From the NCBI GenBank assembly GCA_947579665.1, contig OX388349.1, positions 87,826,197 through 87,890,196 of the forward strand: a DNA stretch of 64,000 nucleotides. The letters are read 5' to 3'. The position numbers were made by a program, and so were the translations under genes. A model generated the notes under the pieces. That model had not been told where the DNA came from and ran no database searches. It saw only the letters and a program-made list of their open reading frames with translations. Each line of letters starts with the position of its first letter. Within the stretch, counting starts at the first letter, position 1. This document shows positions 11,480 through 22,815 of this stretch, piece after piece. This stretch comes from Sympetrum striolatum (taxonomy: Eukaryota > Arthropoda > Insecta > Odonata > Libellulidae).

Positions 11480-13903
11480 GGGTCATTCCAGGTCAAATCA
11501 ACCCACCCATTTAACCTCACCATCTCGGATTTTCTTAAAATTTTGTATACTTATACTACTTGATAATACTAATAATAACGCCAATTTTTAAATTTTTATC
11601 TCTAACCGTTTCCGAGATATACTATGTAAAGTTTCGAAAACTCGCCAAAAAGACGTGAACGTTCATTTTTTATCTCTCTCTATAAGTTGTTCCAGTTCAT
11701 CCAGTGAGCTGGAAGAGGTGTTATTTTACAGCATTTGAAATGTTCTTTCAAATGATATGCTACATGACAAGGATATTAATGAAAAAAGTTTTTTTTTATC
11801 CATATAAACAATTTGTTTAAATATTTTTTGAAAAAGTACATAATTTAAAATTCTCAAAATAATAGTATAAATACTTAGTACTGTTATAAATTGTATAGTA
11901 AAATATGAAAGTGAGGCCTTAATGGGTTCACTGTTAAAAAAAAATATTTCTGATGCTGGTTTTATCACTATTTCCCAATTTTGAAAATATACCTTTACAC
12001 TCAGGTAATTTTTATCAGACGTTTATCCAAAAGGTACATAATTTTTTACATTCAATATATTATATTATTATATTTAATAAAAGTTACTACTGTAGTAAAC
12101 AATTGGAATTTTTTAATTGAGGCATTATGATAGGTTCATTAAAGCAACTAATTATGGTAAGCTTGTTTTTACAAATCGTATTTGTTACTCAGTGAACAGC
12201 CAAACATGGAACCCATTAGGTACAAACAACAAATTATGAACAATTAAATCATTGGTACGCACTGTTAAGAATAAAGTAACCCACTAACTAACCTGAGGAA
12301 AAATTGAGTATTGATTTCAAAAAACTATATCCCAAAAAAACTATATCGCCGATTAAATTTTGAAAATGCAATTTGAGTTTGCTTTACATCAACTCCTCCA
12401 AGAGCGTACGTTCTTCCAGTTGGTGTAACAGTATTCACTCATTCTAGAATGTCCACAACTGACACCCACAGGACAGCTGCAAGTCTAGCGTAAGAGAATG
12501 ATATGATGCTGGCCCACAAAGATGAAGAAAAGTTATTTTCAGTTCATCATGCTCTTCGTTTTTTTTTAAACATAGCCAAGCCACCAGTTTTTGTCATATA
12601 CAGTGGTGACATAGCCTGAAACGTCTTCTAACTTCAGTGTGTCCACTGGTTTAGCCACATTCCTCTCCCAACCCTGCATGTCATCTGAAGAGTGTTTCAC
12701 TAGTAGTTTTGATTTAGTATTGGGAATAAACGCATGGAACTGTTGTGTTCCTGTAATGGCCAGTGCTTGTTCAAAACGGCTTTCCAGGAATATTTCTGAA
12801 ACAGCATAATCCTCTTTTGTGGAAAAGGCAAAATCTACCTTTGGTATGTTTTCTACTGCCCACTCAAAGAGATCTTGTGGGGTTTTTATTTGGTTTTCAT
12901 ATGGCCCTTGCAAACTAGCGCGAGCTGCCAGTATTTTAACAGAACTGCCTTCTCCATCGCATGGTCCTTTCCATAAAGGCAAATGTTCAGGAAATTTTTC
13001 TTGTTTTTATACTGAGGGGCCGAACCGTTAGAAAAATAAAAAATCTTTTTTGGAAACTTTTGAAATTTGTTTGTTAAATAAGAAATGAGCTTCTTTTGAA
13101 ATGTATAAACAGCTGCTGTGTTGTGCTGTAGGCAGTCTGAAATAATGACAAAGCTCAAATGTTCAATTTTGTTTGAAATATATAACAAAAGGATGTATCG
13201 TAATCTGTTGGCTTGTCCAGTGATAACTCTGGGCTTCACCCTAAAGAACTATACTATAATTTTCGGAAAAATCACAAGTAACAACAAATTCTGAATCATG
13301 AAGATTTTCTTTAGTGTTGTTAAGGAACTCTCCTTGTTGCTTGACAATAAAGTCATGCTTAACCAAAGCGGACATCTTACTACAGAATAAATAGATAAAC
13401 TCCTCAGAAGTTTTTTCCAAGGTCTCCAGATTACAGGGGTCAACCGACACCCACTGTTGAAATTGAACTTTTTATTTAAATTTTCATCAAATGAGTCTTG
13501 TAACATGTTATGGATTTCAGTTAGTCCAGGGCAATATTCACAATTTCCCATGTTGCAATCAATCGATGATGGGTTACAAAGCATTTTTGCAATACATTTC
13601 TTGTAATTTTTTAAGTATTCCATTTGTTACCATATTTAGTTACATTTAGACTTACTTCATCACTTTCATAGTACGAATGAACAGTTTCGACAGTTTCTGA
13701 TGGTAAATTTTTGCATGGTTTGGGGTTTGGACCTTCCGTAAAACTTTCTTCTCTCAAAATTTTTTCTTTACAAATTTTTCAGTGAAAATCATGCAGGCTT
13801 ATTCACAACCATATCAATAGCATTCTGCATATGCACGTTTTACGATCGTGTTTTGCGGTATTGATGCAATTCGGGGTGTTTCACGCGGGACATGGAATGA
13901 CCC
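11480..13903. mobile_element. Putative DNA transposon with 15-bp inverted termini
   Basis: The left end GGGTCATTCCAGGTC (11480-11494) and the right end, read in complement, GGGTCATTCCATGTC (13889-13903) agree at 14 of 15 positions. AATA lies immediately outside both (11476-11479 and 13904-13907), consistent with a 4-bp target duplication. Between them, on the minus strand, lies the broken gene described below. From memory, GGGTCATTCCA-type ends recur in many insect genomes. Two cautions apply: four AT-only bases may match by chance, and coding-like phrases continue slightly beyond the right end. Confidence 0.55.
12566..13780 (-). pseudogene. Broken gene of an insect multi-copy DDE-like protein family
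   Basis: Four overlapping minus-strand frames carry consecutive pieces of one protein, in order: CNPSSIDCNMGNCEYCPG, then DPCNLETLEKTSEEF...VVTCDFSENYS, then VIISDCLQHNTAAVYTFQKK...YFSNGSAPQYKNKKNF, then KGPCDGEGSSVK...LAARASLQGPY...TPQDLFEWA. I recognise this motif series from a large family found in many copies in insects and usually left uncharacterised. Its spaced acidic motifs (CDFSENY, YFSDG) look DDE-like. Here the second acidic site reads FSNG, so the acidic residue is lost. Frame breaks lie near 13440, 13240 and 12960, and a piece before KGPCDG is deleted. N-terminal-like phrases extend weakly to about 13780 and perhaps 14015. The copy is dead. A transposase function is inference. 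Confidence 0.7.
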
Positions 13904-13907
13904 AATA

Positions 13908-14968
13908 CTGTCTTGTACTTGATTCTAATATCAGTTTCTTCCCACAGTTTTCTTAGCAATATACCTGTTATAGACCATTCCTAATCTTGAGGCTGACATT
14001 TCATCTCTAAATAGCTGTATTACTGGATAGTATAAAAAAATAGGGGAGGCGTAGCTCCCCGAGAGGAGAGCCATGCTCAAAACCCTTTCCCACAATGTAA
14101 TTAGTATAGTGAAATTAGTAGAACAACTTTGGACTCAAGATTATGAATGGGCTATAACTAGTGTTGAGATTCAAATTTCTTCCATATGTCAGCAAGAAAA
14201 GATGATTGTAATCAGAAGACATATATGCTATGAAGTAAAGAGTGATGAATCATTGCTACATCCCTCAGAATCATACAGTTTTTTCCTACCTACCTTCTGA
14301 CATTTTATTGCCTGTACTTAGGTAAACTGAAGGTGATTACACCCTCTCAATATGTCTCACATTTACCTACCATTACCATTACCATATACCATCAGGAATA
14401 AAAATATTGCAACAAGAAACAGAGAAGTAACTAATAGAGAAACTAGAAAGTAGTTAGGTTTAATTGCATAGAAAAATAATGTAATATTATTGATATAACT
14501 GAAATCAAAATGGAAACAAGAATTTTAATTGAAAGATGCGTAATTAAATTACTGTACACATTGAAAAGAAAAGAAAAACTTTCCTGGCTCCTAAAAACAT
14601 TACTTGAAAATGTTTCTTACCTTTGGAATACAGGAACATCTGAACATTAACATGCATCAAAATCAAATTAACTGTAAAGTAGAATAGAATATGCCACTTA
14701 ACAAAGGTTAAAAATCTAAAGACAATAAAGGAGTAATCAATGTATTGAGGCATTTTTGTTGTCTATATCAAGTTTTTTTAATTCAATTGTGAAGACCTAA
14801 TTAATAATAATAAGTTAATAAAACAGTATTAAGGTAATTGATTCCTGATTTCACTACACATGGAATCTATTTATTGGAAATATTTTTTGGAGGTTGAGAT
14901 ATTTTAATTGACAGTTAACATTTATGCATGATTTATAATATATTATACTTCACCCTTTGAATGCTAAA
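13908..14968. other. Mostly featureless; one GC-rich hairpin
   Basis: A minus-strand open phrase at about 13925-14010 may be an N-terminal remnant of the adjoining broken gene. At 14043-14060, GGGGAG and CTCCCC can pair around a 6-nt loop. The rest, including the frame 14073-14300, shows nothing recognisable. Confidence 0.35.
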
Positions 14969-15587
14969 TACAGTAGAAGTCCGTTATAACGAGAGCTGAC
15001 AAAAATCGGAAAAGTACTCGTTATAACGCGATACTCGTTATAGCCGATTTCTAACAATAAGTCTAACTAAGCCCGTCTTCTTGAATCCAAGGTCAGTAAA
15101 TGTGTCCGAATGGAAATATTAAATATATTATATCCTCTAACATAAAATGTGGATCATTATCGCTAAATAATCGTCGAAAGTAATAATATATCATAAGATA
15201 ATTGTATTAGTTAGGATTTGGTGATTTAGCTTAATAATTAAACATGGCTTTTTGGTAGTGTAAGTAGTCACGAGAGTCATGCTCGTTAGACACGAGTTTT
15301 TATCCGGTACCGGCAATTCTTCAACGCAGCTGATGAGAGAGAAATTCCTTCTCTACTCTCATATATCGTCTTCCCCTACTGCAGCTCCCATCTTTCCTCT
15401 CTTGTACTCCAGGCACAAACAGAAACCTCTCTGTTCAACTCCCACCCTTCAAAGGCATGCCACCTCTCACTTCCAATATTTTAATCGAGGGAACCAAGAA
15501 AAAATGTTTTTCTTTTAATGGTGCTAATTTTTAGGAAAAAATAATCGGATAAACTATGTAAGAACGAAAAGGATATTTTAAGCAACC

Positions 15588-16601
15588 ATGGGAGACGCGG
15601 AGCAACTCGCCAAACTTCAGACGCAACTCGCGGAACTACAGCAGCAGCTCTTTGCCCAGCAAGAGCAACATAGCCAACAACTAGCAGCCTTCCAGCAACA
15701 ACACCAACAGGCTCCGCAACTACAACAAGAACAGCAAGTGGCGCTACCTCCGCAACCTTCGCAGAAGGAATCTCCGCTCTCCGATTCCGCCAGCATTAAC
15801 CCTACTGCCATCTATCGCGTCACGCCTAAACTTCCCTCTTTCTGGCCAGCTCAACCTGCAGCATGGTTCGCCCAGGTCGAAGCACAATTTTCCTTGGCCA
15901 ACATCACCTCTGACCTACCTATGTACAATTACGTCGTAGGAAGCCTTGACCATCGCTTTGCCAGTGAAATAAGTGACCTCATAATAAACCCTCCAGCCGC
16001 GAATCGTTACCAGACACTTAAATCTCAGTTGATACAGCGCGTCTCTCTCTCTGAGGAGCAGCGGGTCCGGCAACTTCTCACAGCAGAAGAACTGGGTGAT
16101 CACAAGCCTTCACAACTCCTGCGAAACATGCGTTCTCTCATAGACGCAACACAAGTGCAGGACTCTTTCCTGCGTACCCTTTGGCTACAGCGTCTCCCGC
16201 TCAGCGCGCAGGCCATTCTCCAAGCGCAGGCTACTACACTTCCTCTCGATCAGCTTGCAGATGTGGCCGACCGCATCGTCGCTGTCGTTCCGCCTCCGAT
16301 TGCCCCAACCGTCCATGCTGTACGCTCTACGCCTGACCACTCAGCATTGGCTCAACGGGTGGAGGAACTCGCCAAGCAGCTCCAAGATCTACAAACTCGT
16401 CTCAGTAATTCCCCACACCCACGGTCTTGGACCCGGAACAGATCTCAACCTCGTCCCACTGGCTCCACATACACTACACAGCGACCCGCTCAACCAGAGA
16501 TGTGCTACTACCATCGCAGATTTGGTGTCGAAGCCAGACGTTGCACCCAGCCATGCTCTGCCAACCTAGTGAAGAATTCGGTAAACTCCAACGACGACTG
16601 A
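15588..16601 (+). CDS. gag: Gypsy-type Gag polyprotein
   Basis: A single open frame of 337 codons begins at ATG 15588. Residues 1-70 are a Gln/Ala-rich coiled-coil segment. The capsid-like part follows, opening with PKLPSFWPAQPAAWFAQVEA, a phrase typical of Gag proteins in one arthropod Gypsy group, and continues through LLTAEELGDHKPSQLLRNM. Near the C-terminus is a Cys-His cluster (CYYHRRFGVEARRCTQPC), the short zinc-knuckle-like motif of this group. The protein would form the nucleoprotein particle that packages element RNA. The frame is intact. Pol begins in the -1 frame overlapping the end. GC content is far above the surrounding DNA. Confidence 0.9.
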   Translation: MGDAEQLAKLQTQLAELQQQLFAQQEQHSQQLAAFQQQHQQAPQLQQEQQVALPPQPSQKESPLSDSASINPTAIYRVTPKLPSFWPAQPAAWFAQVEAQFSLANITSDLPMYNYVVGSLDHRFASEISDLIINPPAANRYQTLKSQLIQRVSLSEEQRVRQLLTAEELGDHKPSQLLRNMRSLIDATQVQDSFLRTLWLQRLPLSAQAILQAQATTLPLDQLADVADRIVAVVPPPIAPTVHAVRSTPDHSALAQRVEELAKQLQDLQTRLSNSPHPRSWTRNRSQPRPTGSTYTTQRPAQPEMCYYHRRFGVEARRCTQPCSANLVKNSVNSNDD

Positions 16602-19600
16602 TAACGGTGGCCACAAGTCGTCTTGCAACAGGGTGCCGCCTCTTCGCCACCGACCGCCACTCCCAACGGCGTTTTCTCATAGACACGGGATCAGACCTCT
16701 CTATCTACCCGGTCAAATATTGCACCGACCACCGGATCTGCACTGACTACGAGCTCTCCGCCGCCAACGACAGCCGGATCCGAACGTATGGTACATTACC
16801 TCTACGCCTTCAGTTCGGCCTCCCTCGCGACTTCCTTTGGCGATTCGTCGTTGCTGATGTCACTGAGCCAATCATCAGAGCAGATATTCTAACTCACTTT
16901 CACCTCGTCCCTAATATGGCCACCGCTCAGCTCGTCGACACAATCTCTGGCCATTCTGCATCGGGTCATCGCGATCGATCTTCTCAGGACAGCGTGCGCG
17001 CTCTGTCGGGATCTTCACCCTACCACGACCTCCTGGCTGAGTTTCCTAACATCACCCGGCCCCCAGGCACTCCTCGGGAAGTCCATCATCACACAAAGCA
17101 TCACATACGCCTCCAACCCGGACCGCCGATCATACAGCCCTTACGCCTCACCACTTCACATGGTTCGCAAGAAGGATATCAGCTGGCAACCTTGTGGCGA
17201 CTACAGGGCCCTCAACGCCCGCACAATCCCGGACCGCTACTCCATCCGCATCTGCAAGATTTATCCCATGCTCTACAAGGTTCCACCATCTTCAGCGCCA
17301 TCGACTGCGCCAAGGCCTTCACTGAAATCCCGATGGCTCCCGAAGATATCGAAAAGACAGCCATAATTACGCCTTTCGGCCTCTTCGAGTTCTTGTGTAT
17401 GCCGTTTGGACTTCGTAACGCTGCTCAGACCTGACAGCGTTTCATCGACGAAGCTCTCGAAGGCCTCACTTTCTGCTTTCCTTATCTGGATGACATCTTG
17501 GTATTTTCCCGCTCGAAAGAAGAGCATCTTCAGCATCTCCACATTCTATTCCAGCGCCTTTCCAACTAAGGTGTTGCGATCAACTCAGCTAAGTGCGTCT
17601 TCGGATCTCCCAAGGTCACATTTCTGGGCTTTCATGTCAGCGCCGACGGCTGCTCGCCCTTACCTGACAAAGTAGCTACTATCAACAACTTCTCTCCTCC
17701 CAAGACCATTCGTGACCTGCGACGATTCCTCGGAATGTTGAACTTCTACCGCCAACACATTCCACACGCTGCATCCGCTCAAGCTCCACTCAACGCACTC
17801 CTTCAAGGCCCCAAAGTCAAGAGTTCTACTATAATTTCGTGGACACCAGAACTTCGACAAAGTTTCGAAGACTGCAAAGCTGGACTATCCCGGGCCGCAA
17901 CCCTTTCGCATCCAATCAGCTCAGCATTTCTAGCTCTCGTCGTAGATGCAAGCCATACTGCCATCGGCGCCGCCCTGCAGCAACTTTCTGGGAATTCCTG
18001 GCAACCACTTGGTTTCTTTTCACGCAAGCTGATGCCTTGACAGCAGAAGTGGAGTGCCTATGACCGCGAACTCTACGCCGCCTACCAAGCGGTGAAACAC
18101 TTTCGGCCGATGGTAGAAGCTCGCGACTTTGCCATCTTCACCGACCACAAACCCCAGACCTACGCCTTTGGCCCGCGCAGCAAGAATACTGACACCTGCT
18201 CACCACGGCAATTTAATCATCTCGAGTTTATCTCGCAATTCACCACGGACGTGAGACACATCTCAGGACTAGACAGCGTCGTCGCGGACTGCCTCTCCAG
18301 GGTAGAATCCATAACCACCCCTGCCCCGCCTGACTACTCCGCTCTATCTCGTTCACAAGACGATAACGAGGAACTACGCAGACTCCTCCATAATGGCACA
18401 GGTCTTCAGCTTTCCCGGATGCCTGTACCCGGAACAGACATTTTGCTGTGGTGCGACACTTCGATGCCAACACCACGCCCCTACGTTACTCCTCCATATC
18501 GTCGGCATATCTTCAATAATATACACTCCCTTAATCATCCTGGAGCCAACTCCACCATCAAACTCATCTCCCGTCGGTACGTCTGGCCATCCATGCGTAA
18601 GGACTGCCGTTCATGGGCTCGCTGCTGCCTCGCCTGCCAGCGTTGCAAGGTGTCTCGTCACATCACAACGCCACTCGGAGACTTCGTCCTGCCAACCAAG
18701 AGTTTCGACCACGTTCACTTTGACACTGTGGGACCTCTCCCGCCAAACGCCGGCTACCGCTATCTCCTCACCATGATCGACCGGTTCTCTCGTTGGCCTG
18801 TTGCAGAACCCCTTGTTGACATCACTGCAGACAGTGTCTGTCGCGCCTTTCTTCTAAGATGGGTGTCTCAATACGGTTGTCCCAAACACATCACCTGCGA
18901 CCGCGGCCGTCAGTTCGTGTCGTCACTTTTCCAGCGTCTTTGCGCCTCTCTGGGAATAACATTACACCACACCACGAGCTACCATCCCCAGACAAATGGA
19001 CTCGTGGAACGACTACACCGTGTCCTTAAAGCAGCTCTTATGTGCTATTCGTCCGACTCGTGGATAGACGTCCTACCTACAGTTCTCCTCGGCCTCCGCA
19101 CTACCTGGAGAGCCGACCTGCAGACAACTCCTGCCGAACTTCTCTTCGGGGAACAACTGCGTCTTCCTGGGGACTTTTTCGTCGACAACATTCAACACTC
19201 GGACTCGACGGATCTCGTCTCTCAGCTGCGTGACTACATGGCTCAGCTGCCTCCGACCCCTGCATCGCGTCACACAACCCGTCGGCAAACCTTTGTTCAC
19301 AGAGATTTGGCCACATCCTCCCACATCTTCGTTCGCCAAGACGTAGTGCGATCAGCCCTACAACCACCTTACATGGGACCATATCCTGTTATCAGCCGTG
19401 ATCGGAAAACTTATTCACTGAATATCAATGGCAAGCCTTCCACTGTCTCCATCGACCGTCTAAAGGCAGCACATCTTCTTCTGGACGACTCTCCACCTGC
19501 AGCCTCTACGCCTGCACCATCTTCTACTTCCTCAGCGCCTTCACCATCTGTTCGACCTACAATTTCTACTCGTTCCGGCCGCTCCATCCATCTGATTAGA

Positions 19601-19639
19601 GGGATCATCGGCGAAAAGAAACAAGATACAAGAGGATAG
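16560..19639 (+). pseudogene. pol: Gypsy-type Pol polyprotein with several breaks
   Basis: Domains follow in Ty3/Gypsy order: aspartic protease (LIDTGSD, 16676-16696); reverse transcriptase (VRKKDISWQPCGDYRALN; catalytic YLDD at 17483-17494); RNase H (DASHTAIGAALQQ; FTDHKPQ); then integrase with an HHCC-type domain (HSLNHPG...CLACQRCK) and the D,D,E core (HFDTVGP, TCDRGRQF, NGLVERLHR). It ends in a Pro/Ser-rich tail. Breaks: the RT frame shifts near 17150 and back near 17275, and in-frame stops lie at 17432-17434, 17567-17569 and 18038-18040. The integrase part (18092-19639, 515 codons) is open. No envelope gene follows. The copy is inactive but young enough that all domains are legible. Confidence 0.92.
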
Positions 19640-19980
19640 AGGAGACGCAAGGGACAGAGGGGATAGTGAAACTCGTGAGACGTCTTCGATTACGAGATAT
19701 GCTACCTGCAAGGCGAATATAGAACACTCGTTATAACCATACCTCAGATTTTGATCACTCGTTATAATGGACGTAACTCCCTATCCTTTTTGCTGTGAGA
19801 CGGACAACGTCCAAAGAATCACTCGCTATAACGCAACTCTCGTTATATGCCGTACTCGTTATAACGGACTTCTAGTGTACTTTGAAAGGAACTATGCAAA
19901 AATTGTCAAAGCCTCTTTGTTAATTTTCCAATAAACAAGCAAAGAAATTTGCAGAAGTTTTGAAAAATAATGTATCACAT

Positions 19981-20484
19981 CAGTGGCGGATCCAGGGGAA
20001 AGGCCGGGAAAGGGGGAAATTTCCCCCCCAAATCCAAGAGAATATATTTTCCAAGGCCAATAATTTAATACTTATAAACCGATCATCGTCTATAGATGAC
20101 GCGTGACGGTTGTCGGAGTAATGTTGTCTCATGCTCTTGGCCCTTTACACGAGGCCACTCTGTGCTGCTTCTGAGTCGCGCCACTCATAGCTGAACATTG
20201 TTTCAAATGGAGGAGTTCACACAAGTAGCAGCACAAAATCAGACGCGCCACTGGACGCCGCCATTCAGTCGCATGCGGTGGCAATGCCGACTGTGAGACA
20301 ACATTGTAACGCCTTGTTATACGGAAGAAACACAATGTTTGAAATCGGCGGCTGCTTTGCACTCGAAGTTCTACTTTGTCTACTCCTCTTCTCCCTCGAA
20401 CGACTGAAGCTAAAGTTCCCCCCCACTCGCTATGGCCCTTCCTGGAAGTCCCCCCCCCAAAATGTACGCCTGGATCTGCCCCTG
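19981..20484. mobile_element. 504-bp hAT-type miniature element
   Basis: The left end CAGTGGCGGATCCAGG (19981-19996) and the complement of the right end CCTGGATCTGCCCCTG (20469-20484) agree at 14 of 16 positions. The 8 bp TATCACAT flank both sides exactly (19973-19980 and 20485-20492). CAGTGGCGGATCCAG is a terminus I know from widespread animal hAT elements. Long C/G runs lie near both ends (20023-20030 and 20450-20459). No transposase frame is present, so it is non-autonomous. The intact target duplication suggests a fairly recent insertion. Confidence 0.9.
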
Positions 20485-20492
20485 TATCACAT

Positions 20493-22059
20493 ACAAAATA
20501 TTAAATACCAGTGCTCAAGTTCAAAAATGCAAAAGTTTGGAATGTGCATACTCAATTTTAAGATATTTAAAAGTTGTGAATTACAGGCAGCAGGTTGAGA
20601 TGCTGAAGGAGTGTAATCAAGCTCCTTGGCACTCTAAAGAACTCGATTTCTTTTTATGGTTGCATAAATTATATATAATACCAAGTAATGAGCAATTGAT
20701 TCCAGTCATTTCTCTTGATTTCCTGCAATCATTAGCAGGAAATAATGTAACTTGTAATATTATATACATAGTGTGGAACATCTCTCACCCTATCATCTTT
20801 TTGAGCTGCAGGCCTAAGAATTAAACAGAAACATCTACAATGTTATTATCTTGTACTGAATTATATAACAAATACATTTTGATTATAGTTTGGAAAAGTA
20901 CAAATCAAGTATGTAGCAAATTTTATTCAGTACTTACATTGAAATGCTGAAAGTATACCTATCTAAAAATTTTAAATATAAAATTATAATATGCTTACTA
21001 CACAATGATGACCATAACATTACAATAGTAAAAGAACAAATATGCTAAAAATGAAAGTATGTTGAAAAATGCTCATCTGAATCACCAAAATTCTACAATT
21101 TACATTAGAAAGAGCACATGACTGATTTTCAGTCATTTGTTTCATAAAAATGGTTTAGAGATAATATTATGAGATAAGAACATATTATTATTAAAAAGTA
21201 TGGCTACAATCAAAGTATGAAAAACCAACTGCATTTGTGAAATATTACATGCTTGGAAACTCATACCACATATGAAATATAAAAGTATAATTTCATTCTA
21301 AACCACCAGAGGAATTACAAATGAATCTCCTGATACTTTTGAAAGAATTTGATATGCTTTATTATTTTATTTACAGATATATACCACTTATGTAAGCAAA
21401 ATAATTAATAATAAATCAATATGCCAACTTTAATGCAATTAAGCTGCTCATATCCATTAGTATTTATCAATTGGAGTAACTTTGAAGCCGTCTTTATTAC
21501 CAGTACCCAAAAAGGAGGTAGTATGTATTTTGAAGAGTGAATAAACTACATTATATAAATCAAATATGCAAGAACATATTTTTCACTTTGTAGTATAATA
21601 TTGTTCTGAAACTGTGATGATTCACTGCAGCATATTTAGATTGACAAAATAGAAACACAGAAATAAGGATTAAGTTAATTAGCATAACCAAGCTTCTTGA
21701 AATGGACAAAAAAGATTCATCTGAGTAATAATAATCTCTAATTCATAGAATTTTTATCCAATCAAAGAAAAAGCAATTCTGAATCATGGATAATTAAAAA
21801 ATAATATAATAATGATAACTCTTACAATAAAATGATTAACATAAGTCATTATTCTATATCCATATATTAACAAAGTCTTAAGCAAAGGGGAAACACAAAA
21901 TGAAAGAGAATCATTAAAAGTATTATTTTATTTTTGCTGAAATTATATACAAATAATATGAACTGCCGCTTCTTCAAAGCTATTGACAATAGTGAACTCT
22001 CTAAAAGGAAGGTTTTCACTGAAATTCTTTGTTTAAAGGAATCAGACTAACTTTCAAGG
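20493..22059. other. No gene recognised
   Basis: Strongly AT-rich DNA. One longer frame at 20432-20824 crosses the end of the hAT-type element and has no recognisable content. Confidence 0.45.
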
Positions 22060-22237
22060 AATGTGTCGTGACGCAGCACTTGCACTGATTAGTCTGCGAC
22101 GCGACATAGTCGAATTGAAGAACACAGTTCTAATAGTACAGTATTATTTATTTAATAGTTTACAGTTTGTTGTATGTTCACAATTGGAGCAGGCTCAAAC
22201 ACTGATCGGCCGGAACCGCTGTAGCACATGGAGTGCA

Positions 22238-22390
22238 GTGCCGGGTCTGGGGACCTTAGACGCTGCGAGGATGGACAGGAATCATAGTGCCGGGTCTGGG
22301 TACCTTAGACACTGCGAGACGGGAAAGGAATGGTCTCGCAGTGCCGGGTCTGGGTACCTTAGACACTGTGAGGAGGGAAAGGAATGGAAT
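22238..22390 (+). repeat. Minisatellite A: three ~50-bp units
   Basis: GTGCCGGGTCTGG begins at 22238, 22287 and 22341, each followed by a near-copy of ACCTTAGACACTGCGAG and, in the last two, GGGAAAGGAATGG. The spacing is 49 and 54 bp. It lies within the solo LTR. Confidence 0.85.
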
Positions 22391-22495
22391 GGTCCTCTGT
22401 GCTACAAGCAGTTCCTATATATAGGAAGAAAAGGGTCAAGAGTAGGGGAACTGGCACGTGGCAAAAAGTCAAAAAGGGCCCAGAGAAAGGGAACT

Positions 22496-22815
22496 GGCAC
22501 GTGGCACAAGGTCATAGATGAAGCTAGGAAGCTAGTGGGAGGGAGAAGTAGAAAGAGTATCGGTCGGTCTTTCAAGGGAGTCTATTGTACCAAGCGAGGC
22601 ACTTGGAACAAGGTTATAGAAGAAGCCAGTGGAAAAGAGAAATTGAAGGGCATCAGTTGGTCTATCAAGGGAGTCTATTGTACCGAGCGAGGCACGTGGC
22701 ACAAGGTCATAGATGAAGCTAGTAGGAGAAAGAAGTAGAAAGGGTATCGGTTGATGTTTCAAGGGAGTCTATTGTATCAAGCGAGGCACGTGGCACAAGA
22801 TCATAGAAGAAGGAA
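22496..22815 (+). repeat. Minisatellite B: four ~95-bp units
   Basis: Units open with variants of GGCACGTGGCACAAGGTCAT at about 22496, 22598, 22690 and 22784. Each contains a TCAAGGGAGTCTATTGTACC-like phrase between starts, and a partial unit precedes at 22453. Each unit contains CACGTG or a one-base variant, an E-box core. The repeats encode a repeated GTWHKVIDEA-like peptide in one frame, which I regard as incidental. Confidence 0.8.

Larger units (their letters stand above)
14971..19877. mobile_element. Pogo-like terminal inverted repeats enclosing a Gypsy gag-pol
   Basis: The 23-bp left end (14971-14993), containing GTCCGTTATAACGAG, matches the complement of the right end (19855-19877) at 22 of 23 positions. 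TA lies directly outside each (14969-14970 and 19878-19879). CAGTAGA...-type ends with TA duplications are typical of pogo/Tigger-group elements. CTCGTTATA-type motifs recur inside both ends (15013-15045 and 19727-19860), as expected for subterminal binding sites. No pogo transposase is present. The interior is occupied by a Ty3/Gypsy gag-pol (15588-19639) with no visible LTR pair: only about 85 bp separate the pol stop from the right subterminal repeats. Confidence 0.75.

Noticed and set aside
14043..14060. GGGGAG/CTCCCC hairpin considered as a Helitron 3' end
   Set aside because: No CTRR terminus follows and no TC 5' end was found.
22061..22738. 225-codon open frame with repeated GTWHKVIDEA-like peptides
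   Set aside because: It lies inside the solo LTR and arises from tandem repeats. Repeats free of stops keep a frame open without selection, and no known domain is present.
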